From Apodospora peruviana (Eukaryota; Ascomycota; Sordariomycetes; Sordariales; Lasiosphaeriaceae): a stretch of 64,000 nucleotides of DNA. The stretch lies in contig JAUEDM010000006.1 of assembly GCA_033439685.1 (NCBI GenBank), positions 1,426,001 to 1,490,000 of the forward strand. The letters are read 5' to 3'. Made by a program: the position numbers and the translations under genes. This document shows positions 22,908-34,647 of this stretch, in pieces; the first letter of the stretch is position 1, and each line of letters starts with the position of its first letter. The notes below the pieces were generated by a model. The model ran no database searches. It saw nothing but the letters and a program-made list of their open reading frames with translations, and was not told the origin of the DNA.

Positions 22908-23264
22908 TTAAAAAGCGATACCAACCCCATTGTTCATGGGCACCATCGTTGTCATCGTCGTCGTCGTCGTCGAGGAGGTGCTGGAATTGGCGGTGGTACG
23001 CGTGCTCGGGCTGACGGGGCAAGAAGCGAAATCTGTCTTTCCTCTCCTTACGCACTCGCCGCAGAACCCGGACACGGGCCGTATCGGACGGCGTACGTCG
23101 GGGCAGTGGGCGCATGTAATGGCGCTGGCGAGGGTTTGTCTGTCCGGGAGGACCCGGGCTCTGGTGCAGTGGTTCTCTGGGCTGCCCGTCACCAGTTGGC
23201 AGCGGTAGGCGTTTTGAAATGTTTTGTGGCCGCAGTCGAATCGCTGGCTTATGATGTTGCACAT
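22908..23264 (-). CDS. Small Cys-rich hypothetical protein
   Basis: Single-exon frame of 118 aa from the ATG at 23264. The pattern is MCNIISQRFDCGHKTF...YRC, then an isolated Cys, CAHC and GFCGEC, followed by a Ser/Thr run and a hydrophobic end. Cys-Gly-His at the start and paired CxxC later suggest a small zinc-binding fold, as in many uncharacterised Pezizomycotina proteins. There is no signal peptide. A second minus-strand frame shifted by one base is also open over the same stretch (122 aa), but it is Arg/Pro-rich and looks like a shadow. The neighbouring gene relic at 24236 also begins with a Cys/His cluster (CTRCRHE...C...CYEC), so the two may be distant relatives. The function is unknown. 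Confidence 0.5.
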   Translation of the reverse strand: MCNIISQRFDCGHKTFQNAYRCQLVTGSPENHCTRARVLPDRQTLASAITCAHCPDVRRPIRPVSGFCGECVRRGKTDFASCPVSPSTRTTANSSTSSTTTTTMTTMVPMNNGVGIAF

Positions 23265-24235
23265 TTTATTGATTCCTGATCGGCAGCGAGGTATGTGGCT
23301 GTGTGTGTTTGTGATTTGGTGTGCAGTAGTTGGTGATGATTATGATGGGTGCAGGGTTTCTCCCGGCCAGTTTCATTTTTTTTAAGTCTTCCGATACGTC
23401 AGCGATTTTACTTTCTTGTCGCTCATTGTTGGTTGAAAACGGGCTTTTTGTGGGATTGGTGTGGTTGTTCTGTTTTGTTGTCTTTGTTGTCAAGTGGTGG
23501 AATGGGATTGTGTGAGGTGTGCAGACAATCCGAAGCCCTTTGGCTTCCCACTCACTGGTTCTGTTGAGTTAATGCTTTCGTCATAGTGTCTGCATCACGC
23601 TAATAATTCACGAAGACAGACCATCCTGGTGGGTTGAGGGTATTAAGAGGTGAGCAATGTGATTCCGTCTCAAAGACTCTTCAGTCACCTTCGTCGCTCA
23701 TTACTGAAAACGAACAACAGGACGACCAGATGGCACTTCCGGTTACTCATCCTACGAGCACCGTTCCAAAACTAAATGGCAACTACTAACCCTTCGCCTT
23801 TTCTTTCCGGGCCCAGTGCACGGCAAAGGACCAACGGCATCACCGCGTCGTTGGTTTTATTGTGGAGGAGGAAGCTTCGGGGCCCCGGTTCACCACGATA
23901 TTTCCACATCAAGTCAGGTCATGGGTGACCACCGCTTCTCTCTGCCTTCCAGTTGGGTACCTGCCCTCCTGGATAGCTCTGGTGTGAGACTGCGTCGGCA
24001 TCCTGTCCAGGGAGGGAAGCTGCTTCGCAAGTACAGATGTCCTCGCAGGTGCTACCGCAGACCGACCCGCGGCAGTCCATCACTCCGCTGCCCGTGTCCC
24101 TTCCGGGAAAACAAACAAAGCACCAAAAACATCAGCCATTCGATAGCCTTCGTCCCCGTTTCTTGCGCCCGCGTCTTACCATCACTTATCTCCGATATAC
24201 ACACATAATACGCATCGATAACCAATGGCCCAAGC
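23265..24235. other. Intergenic region
   Basis: About 970 bp between the Cys-rich gene (minus) and the frameshifted relic (plus), which are divergent. No gene is recognised. Confidence 0.5.
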
Positions 24236-27140
24236 ATGTGTCTGGGAAGTCGGGTAATCACTCAGATATGCACGCGGTGCAGGCACGAAATCGTGGACGC
24301 CAGATGGGTTCCATGTCGGTTTATTCGAGACCTCGATGAGGAAGTCGCTTGTGGTCTAGCGGGTCATGGATATTACAACGAGTGGACTATCCAAGACGCC
24401 CCGCCTGAAAGCTGCTATGAATGCCTCAATCCAGACATCGAATATGCGGGCGTGCAAGGTCATCCTCATGCCGCACTCTCCGGAATTCTTGATTCTCCTG
24501 TTCTCCAGAGTGCCGCTGATGCACTTCAGAGACTTTTGGGGGCGATAGGTCTACTTCGTGAGGAGATTAAGCCAGAGTTGGGAACCAACAACCTCATCCA
24601 GATCTCATTGGGGTTCTCCATCGAGAGCCGGCGCTCGCACCATAATTTTCTCTGTCAACGCTATGGCTCGAAACTTGAGGGCGGGGGATGTCCTTCGGTA
24701 CAGCAACCATGTTCTCTTCAGGGACATTCTTTCTCCTCTTCTCGGCCAAGGCAATGGCGGCGCAGGAGATGTTCTAGGAGAAGACGTCGTGCGGACTTCC
24801 ATCCGGATTGACACTGTCTTTGCTCGCCTGGAAACCCCTTGGACCCGGAGCGAGGTTGCGGAGGAGTATGCCACCCGTCATGACCTTGGTGAAGAAACAT
24901 TCACATGGATACGTCGCTTCCGAGAACACCTCGAAGCCCACGATAATTCTGTCGCCAGCGACACTGACTTGGAGCCCGGCCTGGTTGGCTGGCAAACAAG
25001 CGACACTGATTCGGAGCCCGGCTGGCGAACAAGTGACAATAATTGGGAGCCCAGCCGATTGAATAGCTCGCAATTAAGCGACACTTGATTCGGACTATTC
25101 CATCAGCAGGAACGCCGCTCGCGACGGGGCCTTGACTTCCGATGGGTTCACCAGCGATCCGGTGTTTAACCCCAGCGCTCTCCGGAGTTTGTTCGTCGGA
25201 CTAGCATCACTTCCGGAAAGCACTGTTGCCGATCTTGAAGACAACTTCGTCACTCATCCTGAGGAGCAAGATGCCTCTGGCGCCGAAATTGGCAACGACG
25301 AACCTGTGTCGGGTGTTCCGGAGCCATGCAGCCTTCCGTTACCAACCCTATCGATAATGAGGACATCGGCGAGACCAACCCCATCGAAGAAGGGAGCATC
25401 AATGAAACGGTCTCACCGTCCACCGAAAAGTGGAGCATTAGCGAGGGGGTCTTACCGTCGTCCATCGAAGAGGGGAGCATCAGCGAGACGAACCCCGTCA
25501 ACGAGGAGAGCATCAGCCAAACACCAACGATGATAACGCTGAAGCTATGGCTATGTCTGATGTTGGGCCATCTGCGCCTCAACAGTCCATCGAAGAGGAG
25601 AATATTAGCGGGACGAACCCCGTTAAGGAGGAGAACATTAGCGAGACCAACGCCGAGTCCACCAAGGAGGAGAGCATCAGCGATGCCGGCTCCAGGTCCA
25701 TCAAGCAAGAGAGCATCAGCGATGGTGGCATTAGCATTATAAACATCAAGCAACAGAGCAGCAGCGATGACGGCATGAGTATGATGAACATCAACGATGA
25801 TGACGCTGAAGCTCTGGCTATGTCTGATGGCAATATTGAACCATCTGCGCCTCAACAGTCGAGCTCAACCGGACTGCCGAACCAACTTGCAGGCAGTCCT
25901 TACTCCCACGACAATCAGCCTCCCTCTAGTATTTACAACCGAAATAACCGTCCCCCGCCGCATTTGGGGCCTCAAAACCAGCCGACTGGCAGCCTTGGGC
26001 AAAGTCTCATAACGTCGACCAACAACGGACGCAGCAGCATCCATACCCTACCGGACCTGCTGCTCGTGATGTTCGAGGGTTGCTGTTTCCTTCTGGTCCC
26101 CAATTCCCTATGCCGCCTCCGGGTTTAGATGCGATAGGGTTTCACCCCCGTGGGCCTGTTAGCCAGTCCCAAATTTATGCAGAACGCCAGGGAGCTGCCA
26201 TGTCGGTGGTTGAGCCTCCAGGTGCGCAAACTCTACACCATGGTTAGCAGCCGCAAGGTCCGAATATACCACTACCTCCTCCGCAAGATCCAAGACACTT
26301 CCTCAAGATTCACCTTACTTTCCTCCGCAAGATTATTATTACATTCCGCAAGATCACCATCCGCAATTGGGTCAGCATCCACAACTTGGTCAGCATTCGC
26401 AAAGTCAGGTTATGGAACCGCCTCCTCCGAGACCTTTGAACCGCGCCGATCAGCCTTTGACTACCTCTTATGGCACTATTCCGGGAGTCCCTGCACTAGT
26501 AACTGAGCACACCACTGTTGACAGCCCCTTGGATCTTCTTCAATCATTGCCTCCTTTGCGTTTTTCTAGAAATATTCGTGGGTCTGCAGCTTCCTCTCAT
26601 CGCGGCCGTCCCCGTACTTGGGTAGCCCCTTGGCCAGCAACTACAGCAGCAATCCCAAGAACCGAACTAGCAAGTAGAGCAGCAAGCACACTTCAGCTAG
26701 CAACTGCAACAGAAATCCCAAGAAACGAGCCAGCAACTACAACAACAACCCCAGGAACCGGGGTAGAGAGCGATGGTGTAACCCCTACGGCCCTTACGCA
26801 GGAGTGGCTTGGGTCTCTTGTTTTGAGTTCCTTGATAGATGAGCCCGTCTCGCCCGTTTGGAGTCCCTTGACAGATGGGCCCGCCTCACCCCCTCCATAT
26901 ATTCCAGATCCATCCTCCTTAGCAATCCCCCATCAGCCAGCAACTGCAGCAGCAATCCTAGGGACCGGGATAGAGAGCGATGGTGAAACCCCCATGGCCC
27001 TTACGGACGAGCGGTTTGGGTCTCTTTCTATTAGTCCCTCTCCTCCACAGGCCGCCTCACCCCTGGCCCACCCCAGCCACAGTCCAATGTCGGAACATGA
27101 ATCTGATCAGCCATCGAAAAATTGTCGTTGTATGCAATGA
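24236..27140 (+). pseudogene. Multiply frameshifted repeat-rich gene relic
   Basis: A run of protein-like sequence continues for about 2.9 kb on the plus strand but changes frame about six times and has at least one stop. Order: a Cys/His N-terminus (CTRCRHEIVDARWVPC...CYEC), a helical part (LRAGDVLRYSNHVLFRDIL), short repeats SDTDxEPG, a shift, then acidic repeats of the type EEGSISETNPV, a shift, repeats ending SAPQQS, a shift, a Pro/Gln-rich part (PSGPQFPMPPPGLDAIG), a TAG where Gln is expected (about 26249), a shift, then QHPQLGQHSQSQ and a long Thr/Ala/Pro tail to 27140. At about 25085 the unit reads ACACTTGATTCGG, whereas a sister repeat reads ACACTGATTCGG, so a single inserted T explains that shift. 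I found no GT-AG pairs that explain the shifts. Sequencing error is the alternative. Confidence 0.6.
25529..25860 (+). repeat. Duplicated ~60-bp coding segment in the relic
   Basis: 25529-25587 and 25796-25860 share GATGAT(a/g)ACGCTGAAGC, GGCTATGTCTGATG and CCATCTGCGCCTCAACAGTC. The second copy has a few extra bases in the middle. Both read AEA.AMSD...PSAPQQS in one frame, which helps place the frameshift just before the first copy. Confidence 0.9.
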
Positions 27141-27836
27141 TTCCTCCTGCCAAGCTCAAGCCAGACGCACTCGGCGACCGCCGTGACGACCACGTCCAAA
27201 TGGTATATCATCCGTCCAAAGTTGAGGTCTCACGTTCGTTTTGGCGTCCTGGTCGTCTGCACATTTCTGAGCGAATGGTCTCCTGTTGTCTTGTCTTACC
27301 GGCTGTTGTTATTGTTGTTGGTTGTTAAACTGCGCTATATATATACCCAGCGAGTCCTTTACTTCAGAATTCGATAGATATCCAGCGATAGATCACATGA
27401 ATAAATGACAAGAACCATGATCACGGACCCCAGCTTACGAGTGCCCATCTCCGTTTTCTGCTAGGTGTTAATTGTCTCTAACTTTGTGGCAGCTGGTAAA
27501 ACGTAAACTACAAGGACTTGTTTTAGAAAGCAGTAATAAGAGGATCTTAACAGAGAACGCAAGGTACCGATATCAGCTAATTCACTACCTTACCTAGCCA
27601 AACATTGGTAAACGGGATGACTCTGACTCCCTAAAACAACGGTAGATGCCCATCCCATCCATGTATATTGCCACAAAAGACTAATGGTATTCGAACTTCG
27701 TATGGTATGTATGTATGCTGCCAATAAATAATAAAAACAACCGACCTCCCTACTTCCTATTTAACCCCAATAAAACAGTCAAAACCATATCTGACCTGAA
27801 TTCCACTCTTACCACCCTCATATCTCATTTCCTCCG
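27141..27836. other. Convergent intergenic region
   Basis: About 700 bp between the relic (plus) and the DUF4097-type gene (minus). A short TATATATATA run occurs at about 27335. No gene is seen. Confidence 0.5.
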
Positions 27837-30800
27837 TCACTCCTCCCCAATAATAACACTAACATCACCCGAAGTAGTCTTAGCAGTAAACATACTCCCG
27901 CCTTCATCCCCCTTCCTCGCCAAAAGATGCTCATTCCACCCCGGCCAATCCTTCCCAGCTTTAATAATCTTCACCCCCTTCCCTTCGACTCGTAACTTCC
28001 CACTCACGCTCGAGAGCGACAAATCCCCCTCCCAGACACTAGCAAACCGAAACTTGGCGTCACCACTGGTAGTAGTATGCTGCGTATCCAGCACCCTCAA
28101 AGCTGGTGCCGACACACTCCTCCTAACCTCAGGTTCAGGCTTGGTAACCTTGTCGCTCCCATCTCCGCCAGTCAAGAAATCCCCCAACCAGGAATACGGA
28201 TCCCGATCACCAATTTTCTCTGTCGGAATTTTGGTAGGCGGTTCCGGTAATCCGGGCCCGGGCATCGGTACCACTCCTGGGAGAACATAACTCCCCTTCA
28301 CAGAATCGACCCACAACGGCGCAAGCACATTAACAAACGCGTTCCCGCTCGTCCCGCCGGTCCTCAAAAACGAAGCAGAATCATCCCCTGAGGTAAGGGA
28401 GGTATCCAGCACAGGCAATAAATCAACCCTGATAGTCCCGCTGGTCGACTTGAACCCGGCTGCCGCAGAAAACGCCACCACCCCATTAATATTCCCGCTC
28501 GTGGTGTGGACATCGACCCGATAATCCCGTGGCGGGAGGACCGTCTCGGCCCGCAAATCCATCTCCATCATGACGTCCGTCGCCAAAAGGGCCTGGGTAA
28601 CAGCAAACGCTTCTTGAGCCGCATACACCGGCTCCCTGAATTCAACGTTCCCCGAAAGACTCTTGATATACAGCGTCGCGGGCGCGGGGACATCCTTATC
28701 CGCCTCCTTCGGCTCAATGCACACCTTGATGTTTCCCGAGGTAGACATCAATCCCAAGTAATCAAACAGCGGCCATGACCCCTTGATAGGAGCAGAAGTA
28801 GTCTTTGCCTCGATAATCCTCGACCGAAATTTAAAAGAATCCGGCGCGCCGAGATCAAAGATACTATCGTCGCGGGCATTATCCCCCGTCGAAGCAGACA
28901 CGATCTTGCCAACCGTGCTGACAAGCTTCGTCTCCTTGGCGACGCTCAGAGACAGGTTGTCAAACAGCTTGACGTCCAGGCGCACAGTCTCGACTTCCAG
29001 CCTGTCAAGGTTGGCGTCTCCGGGAACCCATACAGTGGCATGGATGGCTACGCAAGGGTTGTTCGTGGAGGCTTCGTCCCCCCAGGGTACGTCGGCCGGC
29101 ACAGTGGCCACCAGAAACTGGGCGGCGGCGTTCCAGCTGACGTCGACACGGATCCGTTCGTCGTCGACGATAACGTCGAGCACGATGACCGAGTCGGGAG
29201 ACCCGGGCTCGGAGCGCCGGAACACAACTTCTCCTTGGACTTGGACGTTGCGCCCGTCGCTGTGCCGGTCATCCCTGGAAATGTTTTCCATGATGCCGAG
29301 CTGGTTTCCGGCGGAAAAGGAAACCGCGAACTGCTCGGTTGGACGGGCGATCTTGTCAGCTTTGCAGCTGCGTCCGGATCCCCAGCGAAAAGAGCCATTG
29401 TCGAGGTCAGGGTACTCTGGGTAGGAAGGGGGTTTGTTGTCCATGGGCGGGTTGGTCGGGTCGCCGGTGGCTGGTTCTTTGATTGGGTTGTCGGGGAGGG
29501 GTTTCTCTTGCTGGGGTTGGTTAGTCGATGTGATTGAGGCAAGTAGTAGATGGTAGGTGGTGGTGGAGGAGGGGGTATGATGATATAATTCATGGAAAAG
29601 ACGACATGGATAGTGAGATGAGAGCACTGTGACAGTTGACAGTACGCGGCCACAATATCGCGATGATGTAGACCGCGTAGCTGTGTTCAACGTCCACGTA
29701 TGCTTCTCATTCTGTTCTGTATGCACATGACGTACTGCACACGTTGCACGGCTATCCAGTGCCGAGGGCCATCAAGAGAAGGAAAACGTAGAGGACGAAA
29801 CAAAGGAACATGATAGGCCTACCTTCTGATTCCCACCACCAATACTCGTCAAAAACCCAACAGTTATCAACAGCAGAACCAGCGTGAGAACCAGTCCCCT
29901 CCCGCACCTCCAGTTCAAGTACGGCAGTCGTCTTCGCATCCGCTCTCTCCATTCCGGTAGCGTCACCTCTCCCTCTTCAGGATGCGCCCCCATGCTCTCC
30001 GGCTCTCGGGAGATACCCAACAGACCTTGGGTCTCTTCCTGGCCTGCTCCTGGTGCTCCCATGTTTGCGGCGGCGGCGGCAGCAACACTGTCGTGGTTAG
30101 TCGAGGAAGAAAATGTGCTATAATTCCTCGATTGCTCGCCCGAATTGGTGGGCGAGGTAGGTGACGGCGAATAAGCTGGCGGTGCCTCGTCCCTTGGCGG
30201 GGTGAAGTAGGGTACAGCTCGCTGCTGCTGCTGCGGGACGTACGACGTATAAGACGACGCCACGTTCGTCGAGGGGTTGTACAGTGCAGTCGGTGGTGAT
30301 GAAGGCTGGTAGTATGCTGCGTACGCGTCCTGTCGTCCAGATCCAGATCCAGCAGATGCACTTGACCCTCGATGGCGGTGGTGGGAAGAAGATGGGTAGT
30401 GGCTTCTAGAAGCCGAAGCCGAGTGACTACCACGAAACGGCGGGTCGTACGCGTCGTCGTCGTCGTCGTCGTTATTATTTAAGTGGTGGTGTTGATATTG
30501 GTTTGCGACGTTTACCCGTCTCTCCTCGTCCGCTTCCCGAGCTTTGCTGTTCGCAGTGCTACCCGGTTCAAGAGACGGATCCTGAACCCAGACATTGGGC
30601 ACGTGTGTGTGAGAAAAAGAAGAAGTAGACGACGACGACGACACCGCGGGCGGCACGGGCACGGGCGGTGGCACGTATTCCGAAGACGACTGCCATGGGG
30701 CCGACGTCTCAGGAGCCGCGCGGAAGTATCCGTCTGTAGGCGAAAGTATATCCTCGTCGTTGTTTTCGTCTCCACCAGTGTACAGGGTCGCAGGGACCTG

Positions 30801-30881
30801 ATTCAGGTCATGACCATGCTGTTCGACGTCCGAGTCATCGTCGCTATCCACCATGGAATAGAGGTTGTCGGAGTAAGGCAT
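27837..30881 (-). CDS. Single-pass membrane protein with DUF4097-like beta-repeat ectodomain
   Basis: Modelled as two exons, 30881-29823 and 29510-27837 (910 aa). The 312-nt intron has a GTAGGC donor and GACTAACC branch site before CCCCAG, keeps phase 0, and excludes a non-coding-like stretch that the downstream open frame would otherwise begin with. The N-terminal 300 residues are disordered: Asp/Ser/Tyr/Pro-rich with Asp, Ser and Gln runs. Then comes one hydrophobic helix (GLVLTLVLLLITVGFLTSI), preceded by Arg-rich RMRRRLPYLNWRCGRG, so the N-terminus is probably cytosolic. The C-terminal ~550 residues contain repeated TTSG.I/STSG.I/KTTSGDV motifs typical of DUF4097 adhesin-like beta-helices. 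An extracellular or lumenal location is inferred. If the long intron is wrong these are two separate genes. Confidence 0.72.
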
Positions 30882-32235
30882 CTCTGTCCGAAACGTCTTG
30901 GCTGAAACTATCGCTCAGTCAGGAAACAACTCTTGCGGCGCAAAGCTTCTCTGGACCTCACTTGTTGTTCGCCACCGACAATGCAATTGTATTATGGAAA
31001 CAAAACCAAAACAGTACACGGGCGAAGACTAAGATAGGATAGGTAAGAAGCTACGACGACGACGACGATGACAGTGATGGGAAAGAAAAGTAATCAAAAT
31101 CGAATTGGAGATGGGATTCCCGCTAGGAACCTTCAAGCAGTGAGACTGGAATGTTTCAAAAGGAGGGTCTGTGTTACGCGTATGTCGAAAGAATTTTCTG
31201 TTGATGGCGATGACGAAGTTGTGTACACCCATTGAGAGCGATGAAGAAATGGAGTGGCATTCGCGGTTGGGGGGGCGTCGTCAGCAGCAAGCCGATCAAG
31301 AGCCTCTTAATTGTCGGATCACTACTTGAACAACCGCCGAGACAGTCTGGAAGGATACTTGGACTTTCACCCTAGGGTCGAGGCCGACGTGCTGCAGGAA
31401 AATATTCAATTATTAGACCCAAGCAGGAAATCCCATGCAAGCCCAACCACAACTACATCTGTGGCGACGATCTAGATCCGTATCAGGAAGCTGGGAACAG
31501 TCTGCATCACTGGTATCAACTGCGGGGTCGCGACCAATCCTTCTGCCGTGCTAACCATTTACCTTCAGGATGCCGAGCATGTTCTTGCTCGGTTGACAGG
31601 TTGTAGAATTGGATGACACAAGCAGACTTACGAATTGACTCACGAATACCTGCAGGACATCGACACTAAGAATGCAAGTGGTGACGACGCCGGCAAGACA
31701 AGGCTGCAGATACCCTCACACTCACCAATGCACCGAGATACGGCACGTCGTCAGCTCAATATAATATCTAAAAAGCACCATACCGAGTACTGAAATTCAT
31801 CATCTGTTTTTTTTAATGGACCAGCTGTGTGCTGCCGTCCTTTCGTCTTTTTTTTCTTCTTGCGCTGTCGCTGTGGGTTTCGTTTCGCGCGCTTCCCTAC
31901 AGCAGCGCTCTCTAATGGTATCTCTCGATGAAACGATTCCGATATAAAACGCCGAGGCTACCATGTAGCCTCCATACAAAATCAACGTCTCGCTATCCAC
32001 GACGCCAAGGATCAATGCCCAATAGCTCCTTTCCACCACAATATGGCATGCCAAATGGGGATATCTGATAGTACTGTGCTGATCGCAAAATACCAACCAA
32101 ATGGGGATATCTGGTAGTACTGAGTTGATGGTAAAGTACCCACCAGACTGGGATAGCTCGTATTACTAAAGTTGATCGCAAAGTGCCAGCCAGGCCAGAT
32201 ATCAGAGTATAGCCGACTTCTCCGTGCCGCTTCTC
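30882..32235. other. Intergenic region
   Basis: About 1.35 kb between the DUF4097-type start and the 3' end of the mitochondrial carrier gene, both on the minus strand. It includes a degenerate tandem repeat next to the carrier gene (separate entry). No gene is recognised. Confidence 0.5.
32050..32215. repeat. Degenerate ~47-bp tandem repeat, about 3.5 units
   Basis: Successive units share CCAAATGGGGATATCTG(a/g)TAGTACTG..(t/g)TGAT(c/g)G(c/t)(a)AA(a/g)TAC, starting near 32053, 32096 and 32141, with a partial unit after 32188. It lies directly after the stop codon of the carrier gene, probably in its 3' UTR. Confidence 0.8.
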
Positions 32236-34647
32236 TTAATGTAGGTCGAGAAACCTCTTCATATTCTCGTAGCACACCCACGTTATACTCAAAGCGGGCG
32301 CCACCTTGAGAAGATTGGGTGTCAAACCCTTGTATAAACCGCGGAATCCCTCGTTCTGGACCGTCTTCCGCGCCACATCCATCATGCCGGTATAGGTGGG
32401 TGGGTGCATCGCTGTACCTTGCGTCTGCAGTCGTGTGCGCAGGACGTTGAGCGGGTAGACAACCGAGGCACCAAGGGCTCCGGACGAAGCTCCAAGAATC
32501 GCCGTTGCCACATTGCCGGGCTGTGCATCCTCTTCATGGACACCCATGTAGCGCGCCTTGGTCCGGGTATAATATTTCTTAAGGGCCTCAAAAGTTCCAA
32601 TGTCGATAGCGCTGTAAGGGAACATGCCGACAAGACCGAGTCCCAAGCCACGGTAAGCTGCGCGTAGGCCGCCTTCCGCCCACATGGTTCTTGCAGTCTT
32701 GAAGAGCAGGGCATTACCCTTGAGACCGCCTTCGACAGTCTCGCACTGGAGTCGGAATTTGAGAGTGTCGATGGGATACACGCAGAACTGGGCTGTCATG
32801 CCACCCATTCCGCCAGCAACAAACTTTGATACAGTGCTGATCTGTGTAGGATCCCCATGACCCTCGTAGGCCGCGAGAAACCTCTTTGATGCTTCGTAAG
32901 AACCGAACTAGACAGGCGTCAGTATTTCGTATTCAGGTCACATCGAAGTACTTTGCAAGGAGGCACTTTACCCGAATGGCCGACTCTGGCATTATTTTAA
33001 CAACATTAAGGCCATTGCCTGCGAAGTATGTCAGCAAATGTTTCTCACGATTAATCCTTTATCTTTAGCTCGTCTTACCTGCAAAGAATGTGCGGATTCC
33101 GCCCGCCTTCCACAGCGTCGCGATAGCCTCGGCGATAGGGCCGCCGGCGTTACGAATCGCAACGATAGGATGGCCATGTTTGACAGCTTCGGCGGCGACG
33201 GTCGTGCTGGCCTTGGTGTTGACGAGAAGAAATACCTTCAAACGGTCAAGAGGGGCAGTAGCAGTTCGTGACACCCCGCCAGACACGGCACCGGCGAGGA
33301 AGTAACCTGGTTCAGGTAGCAGATCTGTCAGTGTGATTTTCACGGCTTCTTCTTCAGCCTCCTCGGTAGTAGAGATGTCCCAGGTGTCACGCTGCTCCGC
33401 ACCCTCTAATGACCGTCCGGTTGCGTTTGCTTGCCTGTCAAGACCGGCAGCGGCGGGGCTAAATGAATAAGGACTTGAAATGGATGCGGCGCTGGCCGCC
33501 ATCTTCACGTTCTTCTTGTTTGCTGATGCGTCCGCCTCCTGACCTGACGAGCCCAGCGACTGGGTGGAATCTGACGGAGAAGTAGGGGATGAAGCTGGTG
33601 GTACTTGAGAATAGTACGGTGACTCCGGATTGGCGAGCTTCAAGAGAGAACCAAAGAGACTTTGTAGAAGGAAGCCGGTCGTACCTAGACCCTCAAGTGT
33701 TTCGTCACTGACCACCGAATCTCCCTCTGCGCTGACGGTAACAATCGAGGAGTAAAAAGATAATGCTGTTGCAAGTGAAGAGCCGTCGTGGTGATGTGCG
33801 GGCATGAACAAGAGGAAATCACTTTATACGTGTGAGTAAGTGGTTAGCATTCACCCAAAATTTTCGTTCGAAAGCAGGGCCCGAAGTTGCTGGGGCAAAA
33901 AGTGAAGCGCCCCTTCACCAAATCATGGCAGCAATCAGGTGAATGACGAGATTCACTTGGCTCATCCAACGACCACCTCAGTGAATAGAGCTAGAAAAGA
34001 AGAATAGGCAATGCGAGGGAGGTCAGCTTACCGCCATTCGTCGAAGCTGATATAACCATCATTGTTCATATCAATCTCGTCAAAGAAGCCCGATAACCTC
34101 CTCATGGGAACAGACAGGCCAGCACGCTTGAAAGCAGCATGGAGGTCGTCCTTTTTAATGCGGCCGTCCTCGTTGCGGTCGATGGAGCGAAATAGCATGA
34201 ACAGTTCGCGCTCCGCCGTCTCAACGAAGACTCGAAACTCTGATAGGCCGGGGCCATTTTAGCAATCGAGTTTCCCATTGCATCCATGGTCTTTACTCTC
34301 AGTTCAAATGACAAGACCAACCTTCGTATTGTATCTTCCCATCGCCGTTCGTGTCGACAATCTTGATGATCTGCTTCAGCATATCGTCGGCATTTTTCAT
34401 GGCTACACATATGAGACAGCTGGTCAGCAACGACGGGTAGATTACACATCTGACTCGGAGAGCAGGAAGGGCTCTGGCTCTCACGGTGGTCGATCTTCTT
34501 AAGTCCCCTTTGGAGTCCCTTCCAGTCCAGCTCCCCGTGGCCGGCGGGATCTAGCTTCCGCCAGAGCTCCTCGACGCGCGCGTCCCGCTGGTTCTGCGAC
34601 TCAGCCATCTCCGCCTCCAGCTCCGAGACCACATCGGTTATCTTCAT
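32236..34647 (-). CDS. SAL1: Calcium-regulated mitochondrial carrier (SAL1/SCaMC type)
   Basis: Six exons: 34647-34485, 34402-34322, 34239-34032, 33821-33079, 33018-32972 and 32907-32236. They sum to 1914 nt in frame (637 aa). The N-terminal domain has EF hands: DTNGDGKIQYE, DRNEDGRIKKDD and DMNNDGYISFDEW, plus a degenerate first one (DPAGHGELDWKGL). The carrier part has three signatures: PLDRLKVF, PIDTLKFRLQ and PLNVLRTRLQ. A long Ser/Pro/Ala-rich linker separates the halves and carries a possible transmembrane or amphipathic stretch. In yeast Sal1 exchanges ATP-Mg and phosphate across the inner membrane under Ca2+ control. The start is the ATG at 34647; upstream the frame is open to 34728 but without ATG, so a further 5' exon is possible. 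Confidence 0.9.

Noticed and set aside
22894..23262. Alternative 122-aa frame overlapping the small Cys-rich gene
   Set aside because: Arg/Pro-rich without patterned Cys; the other frame has regular CGH/CxxC spacing.
25250..25855. Open frame of 201 aa on the minus strand, very hydrophobic (Leu/Val/Ile/Ser-rich)
   Set aside because: It is the exact antisense of the acidic Ser/Ile/Glu repeat region. Reverse reading of GAG/AGC/ATC repeats gives Leu/Ala/Asp codons, so this is a shadow.
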